DNA from: Pseudomonadota bacterium
GTDB lineage: Bacteria; Pseudomonadota; Alphaproteobacteria; Rhizobiales; Beijerinckiaceae
Reading direction: 5' to 3'
Assembly: GCA_028876585.1 (NCBI GenBank)
Contig: JAGWRL010000005.1
Span: 1 to 12,822 of the forward strand
DNA: 12,822 nt
The notes under the pieces were generated by a model. It ran no database searches and had not been told where the DNA came from. It was given only the letters and a program-made list of their open reading frames with translations. Shown here one piece after another: positions 9,034-12,822 of this stretch (its first letter is position 1; each line of letters opens with the position of its first letter). Both the position numbers and the translations under genes were made by a program.

Positions 9034-9555
9034 CTATCCCGTGTTTCGCCCCAGATGCGCCCGCAAATCCTGTATCCGCACGATCATCGCGCGCCGGGGA
9101 TCGAACGGGAGATCCTGGAAGCCCCATTTCGCGTAAAAGCCGCGCACATCCTCGTCGAGGGGATGCGTGATCACCGCCATGCAGCCCACCATTTCGGACG
9201 CCGCCAGCGCGCGCCGGAACGCATGTCGCAACAGATCGACGGCGAGGCCCCGCCCCTGATAGGCCTTGTCGACGGCGAACTGGCCGAGCAACAGCGCCGG
9301 CACGGCCTCGGGCCGATGGCGCTGTTGCGGTTTGGGGAGTAGCGACCGCTCGATTTGCGCCGCGCTCAGCGTGAAATAGCCGGCAATCCGGCCCGCCAAG
9401 GCGTCCGGCAAAACCGTGACGCGCGAGATGTTGCCCGCATGATTGGACCAGGCGTGGCGACGAAACCAGGCGTTGAGGGATTCGCGCCCGCAATCGAATA
9501 CGTCCCGATCGTCAGCTTCCGCGAGCGGGCGCGGCGGCTCGAAGACGGCCTTCAT
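9034..9555 (-). CDS. GNAT toxin of a toxin-antitoxin pair (TacT/AtaT-like)
   Basis: This 173-residue acetyltransferase has the order and features of TacT-type toxins, which block translation by acetylating aminoacyl-tRNA. Near the N-terminus is FDCGRESLNAWFRRHA (about 20-35), a typical family opening. The acetyl-CoA loop is FAVDKAYQGRGLAVDLLRHA, with YQGRGLA at 99-105. GFYAKWGF (139-146) contains Tyr141, matching the catalytic Tyr of TacT. The ATG at 9555 overlaps the antitoxin TGA (ATGA), coupling the two. The frame stays open upstream through the antitoxin gene, but that stretch resembles nothing and is excluded. The stop lies 5 bases from the adenine deaminase stop. Which tRNA is modified cannot be deduced. 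Confidence 0.9.
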   Translation of the reverse strand: MKAVFEPPRPLAEADDRDVFDCGRESLNAWFRRHAWSNHAGNISRVTVLPDALAGRIAGYFTLSAAQIERSLLPKPQQRHRPEAVPALLLGQFAVDKAYQGRGLAVDLLRHAFRRALAASEMVGCMAVITHPLDEDVRGFYAKWGFQDLPFDPRRAMIVRIQDLRAHLGRNTG

Positions 9556-9824
9556 CGCTCCCAGGCGGGCTTGCGTCCGGCCAGGCCCGCCAGGCCAGGG
9601 TTGTCGGCGGCCGGGCCGTCGATCCAGGCTTCGAACGCCTCCCAATCCTTGGCCGGTATGATCACACGATTGCGATGAACAAGCGCGGTCTCGGCCGCCC
9701 TGACCGCCATGCGGCGCATGAACTCGCTCAGCGTCGTATGCTCTTCCGCCGCCGCCGCTTCGAGCATGGCTCGCTCGGCCGGATTGACCCGGACGCTCAG
9801 GACGGAAGTGGCGGACGCGCTCAT
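9552..9824 (-). CDS. DUF1778 ribbon-helix-helix antitoxin
   Basis: This 90-residue DNA-binding antitoxin is encoded immediately before the GNAT toxin. Residues about 7-45 form a ribbon-helix-helix (SVLSVRVNPAERAMLEAAAA, then TTLSEFMRRMAVRAAE). The C-terminal half (RVIIPAKDWEAFEAWIDGPA and a Pro/Gly-rich tail) matches the part that wraps and neutralises the toxin in TacA-type proteins. The start at 9824 is needed to keep the first beta strand. No Shine-Dalgarno sequence precedes it, and the best -10 element ends only 7 bases upstream, suggesting a leaderless message. As in other type II pairs, it probably represses its own promoter together with the toxin. Confidence 0.9.
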   Translation of the reverse strand: MSASATSVLSVRVNPAERAMLEAAAAEEHTTLSEFMRRMAVRAAETALVHRNRVIIPAKDWEAFEAWIDGPAADNPGLAGLAGRKPAWER

Positions 9825-9828
9825 GCGT

Positions 9829-9860
9829 CATACAATAGCATACGGGTTCGCATTTGGGAA
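9829..9860 (-). promoter_or_regulatory. Candidate antitoxin promoter with two CATAC operator repeats
   Basis: On the - strand TTCCCA (9855-9860) and TATTGT (9832-9837) are separated by 17 bp, each matching 4 of 6 sigma-70 positions. Two direct CATAC copies (+ strand, 9829-9833 and 9839-9843) start 10 bp apart, one helical turn, and flank the -10. This suits binding by a ribbon-helix-helix antitoxin. Pattern only; no binding data. Confidence 0.4.
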
Positions 9861-9887
9861 AGGCGCCGCGACGCCGAAGCGCCTTTC
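9858..9887 (-). terminator. Hairpin after the amino acid:[carrier protein] ligase gene
   Basis: GAAAGGCGC (9858-9866) pairs perfectly with GCGCCTTTC (9879-9887), a 9-bp stem with a 12-base loop, 16 bases after the ligase stop. The T-run is only three bases and lies in the stem. It probably ends the dehydrogenase/ligase transcript before the toxin-antitoxin operon on the same strand. Confidence 0.45.
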
Positions 9888-9903
9888 ACGCACCGGAAGG
9901 CGA

Positions 9904-10824
9904 CTAAACCCCCAGCTTGCCGCGCACCGCCGCCGGCCAGCCCGCGACCTCGACGCCGTGGCGGGCGAACAGCGCCACCGCCAGCCGATCGATGCCGAAC
10001 GCCACGCAAGCCGTATGCGCCAACTCGCCGTCGGCCGTCTTCATCCCCCACACTTCGCCGAAATGGTCGCGGTGGCAGTTGAAGCTCATGCACGCCGTCG
10101 CGCTCTCGGCGGAGCGCACGGGGATCAGCATTTCGAACTTCAACGCATTGGCGACCTGGAACCGCCCCACCATCTGCCCCTCGCGACCGAAGAACGGATC
10201 GCTGGCGGCGTCGATGGTGTGGCTGAGGCCGAGATCGCCGGCGATCTCGGGCGCGCGCGCCATCCACTGGTCGCGGAAGGCGGAAATCTGCTCCGGCGCG
10301 CCGATGGCGACGAATTCGCGCATCCGGAACGATTGCAACCGGTCGATGTCCTTCGACGGCTCGCGGCGGAAACAATCGCTGGCGACGTCAAACAACAAGG
10401 TGTCGCCGATCGCGCCGCGCTGCGCCGCTATCGGATAGATCGGATAGCAGGCCGCCGGCGCCAGCACGAGTTCGCTGGGCTGCGCGCTGTCGGCCCAGGC
10501 GCCGCCGGCCTCGAAGCGCGCCACCGCCTCGTTCACCCGCTTGGCGTCGGTCCCGAGCGCGCAGACGCAGCCGAGCAGATGCGGGAAGCTTTTCAGATAG
10601 CCGGACTTTTCAATCAAGGTGCGGCTGACGACCGGGGGAAAGCGGAACACCTCCGCCCCCTTCGGCCGCAGCGTGCCGATATAGCGGCCGAGTCCCTCGA
10701 CCACATCCTCATAAGCTCCCGTGCGGCCGTAGACCCCGTCCACGTTCATCGACGTGAACAGGCGGGCGAGCACCTCGTCGGGCGAGGCGGCGAGTTTGGC
10801 GATGTCAGGTGTTGCGATCGTCAT
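9904..10824 (-). CDS. Amino acid:[carrier protein] ligase (AMP-forming), class II aaRS-like
   Basis: This 306-residue cytoplasmic enzyme is a homologue of the catalytic domain of the atypical methanogen seryl-tRNA synthetase without a tRNA-binding domain. Characterised relatives (Bradyrhizobium, Agrobacterium) activate small amino acids with ATP and load them onto the phosphopantetheine arm of a small carrier protein. Zinc ligands are visible: Cys126 (LAPAACYPIYP), Glu170 (FRMREF, which is also class II motif 2) and Cys273. They fall at nearly the same spacing as the Cys/Glu/Cys triad known for the Bradyrhizobium enzyme. Motif 3 is ACVAFGIDRLAVALFARHG (272-290), with Arg280. The ATG is preceded by GAGGGG and is 12 bases after the dehydrogenase stop, so the two are co-expressed. 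No carrier-protein gene is visible nearby. The amino acid used (Gly, Ala or other) cannot be read from the sequence. Confidence 0.9.
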   Translation of the reverse strand: MTIATPDIAKLAASPDEVLARLFTSMNVDGVYGRTGAYEDVVEGLGRYIGTLRPKGAEVFRFPPVVSRTLIEKSGYLKSFPHLLGCVCALGTDAKRVNEAVARFEAGGAWADSAQPSELVLAPAACYPIYPIAAQRGAIGDTLLFDVASDCFRREPSKDIDRLQSFRMREFVAIGAPEQISAFRDQWMARAPEIAGDLGLSHTIDAASDPFFGREGQMVGRFQVANALKFEMLIPVRSAESATACMSFNCHRDHFGEVWGMKTADGELAHTACVAFGIDRLAVALFARHGVEVAGWPAAVRGKLGV

Positions 10825-10836
10825 GGCTTACCCCTC

Positions 10837-12060
10837 TCAGCGGCTCAAGGCGCTCGGCGGCGCGCTCATCAGCACCGAGGCTTCGGCGCTGGCGAGGATG
10901 CGTTCGTTGTGGATCATGATCGGCGCGGAGAGAATGTCGCGCAAAGTGCGGCCGAGCGAATAATCCGTGTCGTTGCGATAGCCCGACAGGCCGCAGGCGC
11001 GCATCGCGTGGCTCACCGTCTCCACCGCCAGTTCGGAGGCTTCGACCTTGAGGAAGTTGAGCGCGAGTTGCGCGTCCATCGCCGTCAGGCCGCCGGGCTC
11101 GCGGGCGTTGCGCTCGAAATTGGCCAGCCCCGCCTGCACCGCCGCGCGCAACGTCTCCAGCGAGACCCGCGACTTGGTGAGATGGTTGGAGCCGGGCGGC
11201 ATTTTACCGCCGGAATTGCGCGAGGCGTTGCGCACGAAGGCGCGCGCGGTGGCGAAGGCGCCGGTGGCGACGCCGCACCAGGCCGACGACCAGAACAGAT
11301 GCGCGTAAGGCGCCATGGTCTGCGTGTGAATGCGGTCGTAGGGCTCGGCCATCACCTGGTCGGCGACGCCCTCGGCGCGCAGCATGTAGCCGACGCTGCA
11401 CGTGCCGCGCATGCCCAGCGTATCCCAGCTCTTGGTCGGTTCGAGCGTGTAGGTCTCCTTCTCGAACACCACCAGCACCTGATCGGAATTGGCGGCGCTG
11501 TCGCCGCGCCGCGCCGTGGTGACGATGGCGTCGGCCTCCGCGCCGTAGGAGATGCAGGAGGCGTCGCGGGTCAGGCGCACCTTCGGCCCGTCGAGTTGGA
11601 TCGCCGCTTCGCTGGAGCGGATATTGCCGCCGTTCATGCCCTCGGTGGTGGAAGAGGCGAGCAGAAGCTGCTTCTCCGCCGCCCGGCGCAGGAATTCGAG
11701 CTGCCATTCGTTGTTGCGGTGATGGCGGATCAGGCAGGCGAGCTTGACCTGATGCATGGCGAAGATCATCGCCGTGGAGGCGCAGGCGGCGCCGAGAATG
11801 GCGCAGACGTCGGCGACATCGGCCGCCCGCGCGCCCTCGCCGCCCAATTCGGCGGGGATCAGCATGCCGAGCAGCTTCTGCTCGCGCAGCGCGGCGAAAG
11901 CTTCGGCGGGAAAGCGGGATTTGGCGTCGACGTCGGCGGCGTTCTCCCCCGCGATCTTAGCGATAGTCTCGGCGCGCAGGATAAAGGTGCGATCCTGTCC
12001 CGGCTCGGAAAAGCGCGCCCGACGGTCGGTGCGGGAAAATATGCTGACGGTAGCCGACAT
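10837..12060 (-). CDS. Acyl-CoA/acyl-carrier dehydrogenase-like flavoprotein
   Basis: This 407-residue FAD protein has the acyl-CoA dehydrogenase fold: a helical N-terminal domain (about 25-130), a middle beta domain with LLLASSTTEGMNGGN (132-146) and WDTLGMRGTCS (212-222), and a C-terminal helical bundle to 407. The C-terminal end, where many family members carry the catalytic Glu in a YEG motif, reads LRDILSAPIMIHNERILA (373-390); Ile382 occupies the expected position and Glu386 is four residues later. It is the first gene of the operon with the amino acid:[carrier protein] ligase, so oxidation of a carrier-bound aminoacyl thioester is a fair inference, as for prolyl-carrier dehydrogenases of pyrrole pathways. 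Start ATG 12060 has GGGAG about 10 bases upstream. Ordinary fatty acyl-CoA oxidation is less likely given the partner. Confidence 0.88.
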   Translation of the reverse strand: MSATVSIFSRTDRRARFSEPGQDRTFILRAETIAKIAGENAADVDAKSRFPAEAFAALREQKLLGMLIPAELGGEGARAADVADVCAILGAACASTAMIFAMHQVKLACLIRHHRNNEWQLEFLRRAAEKQLLLASSTTEGMNGGNIRSSEAAIQLDGPKVRLTRDASCISYGAEADAIVTTARRGDSAANSDQVLVVFEKETYTLEPTKSWDTLGMRGTCSVGYMLRAEGVADQVMAEPYDRIHTQTMAPYAHLFWSSAWCGVATGAFATARAFVRNASRNSGGKMPPGSNHLTKSRVSLETLRAAVQAGLANFERNAREPGGLTAMDAQLALNFLKVEASELAVETVSHAMRACGLSGYRNDTDYSLGRTLRDILSAPIMIHNERILASAEASVLMSAPPSALSR

Positions 12061-12088
12061 CTCGAAAAACTCCCACTGGTGTTGCGTT

Positions 12089-12098
12089 TGTCGCGACA
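12089..12098. promoter_or_regulatory. 10-bp perfect palindrome in the dehydrogenase leader
   Basis: TGTCGCGACA is self-complementary and lies 28 bases before the dehydrogenase ATG, between the leader hairpin and the ribosome site. It could be an operator half or a short RNA stem; in GC-rich DNA it may also be chance. Confidence 0.3.
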
Positions 12099-12124
12099 GG
12101 CGGTGCAGGGTTTCCCCTACCGCC
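12099..12124 (-). promoter_or_regulatory. Bulged 10-bp hairpin with GAAA tetraloop in the dehydrogenase 5' leader
   Basis: Reading the - strand as RNA, GGCGGU pairs with ACCGCC and AGGG with CCCU around a GAAA (GNRA) loop, with a 2-nt GC bulge on the 3' side. It lies between the proposed -10 and the start codon, about 40 bases before the ATG. I do not recognise it as a known riboswitch class. A role in mRNA stability or in attenuation is possible. Confidence 0.4.
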
Positions 12125-12147
12125 GGGCCTCCATCGCGGGTTTGGCA

Positions 12148-12156
12148 ATATTAGCA
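12148..12156 (-). promoter_or_regulatory. Probable extended -10 promoter of the dehydrogenase/ligase operon
   Basis: The - strand reads TGCTAATAT: TAATAT with a TG one base upstream. It lies 88 bases before the start codon and is the best -10 match in the gap. A TTGTAA lies upstream at a 20-bp spacing, too long to be a convincing -35; extended -10 promoters can do without one. Confidence 0.4.
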
Positions 12157-12160
12157 CAGG

Positions 12161-12295
12161 AAAACATGCACGATTACAAGTTGTCGTATTCACCATTAAC
12201 TGAATGACGCCGTTATCTATTTGTATTCGATCGCTTTAACGATTCATTAATCACGATTTTGCAGTCATGCAGACAATTTGAACTAAAAGCGCTAG
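12161..12295. other. AT-rich intergenic segment, likely junction of a mobile element
   Basis: No gene is seen. Of the 130 bases 12171-12300, 47 are G or C (36%), against roughly two thirds in the genes to the left. It holds two ACGATT direct repeats (12239-12244, 12253-12258), a TGCA-N4-TGCA motif (12260-12271) and a weak AACTA/TAGTT stem (12281-12297) running into the stop codon of the RepA-like gene. It may be the edge of an integrated element; no attachment core or tRNA end is recognisable. Confidence 0.45.
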
Positions 12296-12822
12296 TTAGA
12301 CAGCGGCAAGACAAGGGTGCGGCATGTTGGACAAAACCTCTTTCACTTCGCGTTCGCGTGGGCGATAGCCCGCGACGCGCTCTATCTCATCCAGCATCCA
12401 TGTATTGAGTCGCCTCTGCTTCTGGATCGGCTGCCCGCTTTCGGCAGATGCAAGCGCGACTTGGATACATGCCTCAAATAACCGTTCGCCTTGTTCAGCC
12501 GCATTGGTTTCGGATCGCGGCAAGAGCACGCCATTCGACCAGTGGAGCGTAAGTGGCTTGCCCTTAGCGCCGTGGTTCCGCTTTTCGACCTTCAATTCGA
12601 ATGTGTCTTCGCTGTCCTTAGCGGGGGTCAGACTGAGCCGGGCGCGGGGGCCATTGTGCCATGCGACGGACCAGCCGCTTGCGTCACCACGTTCCTGGCC
12701 AGCCACCGAAGGATGCCAGAGAACCAAAATCGTGCTGTCGGTCTCGTTGCAGAGGCGCTGCAAAAAGCCGATTGCAACCATGACAGATGTTTCGTTGATC
12801 TTGGCGCGGCCGGCAAATCGGA
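12296..12822 (-). CDS. RepA/AAA_25-type ATPase, C-terminal part (5' end outside window)
   Basis: These are the last 174 residues of a larger protein; the frame is open to the right edge, so the in-frame ATG at 12781 is not taken as the start. The region INETSVMVAIGFLQRLCNE, then STILVLWHPS, followed by SGWSVAWHNGPRARLSL, resembles the core strand and arginine-containing segment of RepA-like hexameric ATPases (AAA_25) found on plasmids, phages and integrative elements. There the equivalents read like VLLLAHPS and AWHNSVRAR. The Walker A part would lie to the right. The C-terminal 60 residues (RLFEACIQVALASAESG to the end) are helical and not recognised. Base composition looks lower in GC than in the chromosomal genes to the left. 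This suggests acquired DNA. The family call rests on motif resemblance only. Confidence 0.62.
   Translation of the reverse strand, partial: RFAGRAKINETSVMVAIGFLQRLCNETDSTILVLWHPSVAGQERGDASGWSVAWHNGPRARLSLTPAKDSEDTFELKVEKRNHGAKGKPLTLHWSNGVLLPRSETNAAEQGERLFEACIQVALASAESGQPIQKQRRLNTWMLDEIERVAGYRPREREVKEVLSNMPHPCLAAV

Noticed and set aside
7730..9493. 587-codon open frame on the - strand antisense to adenine deaminase
   Set aside because: Its composition (Arg-, His- and Asp-rich, no domain) is that of a GC-rich shadow frame, while the + strand has all the deaminase motifs.
9556..9831. Toxin reading frame remaining open through the antitoxin gene, possible fusion or dual coding
   Set aside because: The extension is Arg/Gly/Ser-rich with no domain, while the other frame encodes a well-formed DUF1778 antitoxin and the toxin has its own ATG overlapping the antitoxin stop.
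9904..10824. True seryl-tRNA synthetase or a truncated pseudogene of one
   Set aside because: It lacks a tRNA-binding domain but matches the length and zinc-ligand spacing of the functional amino acid:[carrier protein] ligases, and the reading frame is intact.
12296..12781. Complete 161-residue gene starting at ATG 12781
   Set aside because: The frame stays open to the window edge, and the residues before that Met (RFAGRAKINETSV) continue the RepA-like similarity, so the gene is cut by the window.

Overview
The window looks like chromosomal DNA of a GC-rich alphaproteobacterium, most likely of the Hyphomicrobiales (Bradyrhizobium/Methylocystis/Rhodoblastus-type). The reasons are high GC, tightly packed genes with short overlaps, a polyol ABC operon ending in a long-chain mannitol dehydrogenase, and an amino acid:[carrier protein] ligase of the kind described from Bradyrhizobium and Agrobacterium. 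The genus is inference.

Region 1 (1-3810, + strand) is the distal part of a polyol uptake and oxidation operon: the C-terminal part of one permease, a second permease, a MalK/UgpC-type ATPase, and a mannitol 2-dehydrogenase with its complete Lys295/Asn300/His303 triad. The substrate-binding protein and the start of the first permease lie to the left. A perfect 14-bp hairpin separates this operon from a convergent small secreted PsiF-repeat gene.

Region 2 (3853-7201, - strand) holds, in transcription order, a secreted protein of unknown function, then a MotA/TolQ/ExbB-like channel protein, an OmpA/MotB-like partner and a GNAT acetyltransferase in one operon, then the PsiF-repeat gene. The channel pair looks like a non-flagellar proton-driven envelope complex.

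Region 3 (7328-9824) is an adenine deaminase gene running right, meeting a DUF1778 antitoxin/GNAT toxin operon head-on with only 5 bp between the two stop codons. The antitoxin start has no Shine-Dalgarno sequence and sits next to a possible promoter and two 5-bp repeats spaced 10 bp apart.

Region 4 (9904-12060, - strand) is the most unusual pair: a single-domain seryl-tRNA-synthetase-like amino acid:[carrier protein] ligase, preceded in the same operon by an acyl-CoA-dehydrogenase-like flavoprotein that lacks the usual YEG catalytic-base motif. Together they suggest loading of an amino acid onto a phosphopantetheine carrier and oxidation of the tethered residue. No carrier-protein gene is visible anywhere in the window. 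The operon has a 90-nt leader with a GNRA-capped hairpin, a palindrome and an extended -10 element.

Region 5 (about 12170-12822) is an abrupt AT-rich stretch (47 G/C in the 130 bases 12171-12300) followed by the C-terminal part of a RepA/AAA_25-type ATPase. It looks like the edge of an integrated plasmid- or phage-like element. If so, that element may have separated the ligase/dehydrogenase operon from its former upstream neighbours, possibly including the carrier gene. No tRNA, rRNA, CRISPR array or transposase gene was seen.
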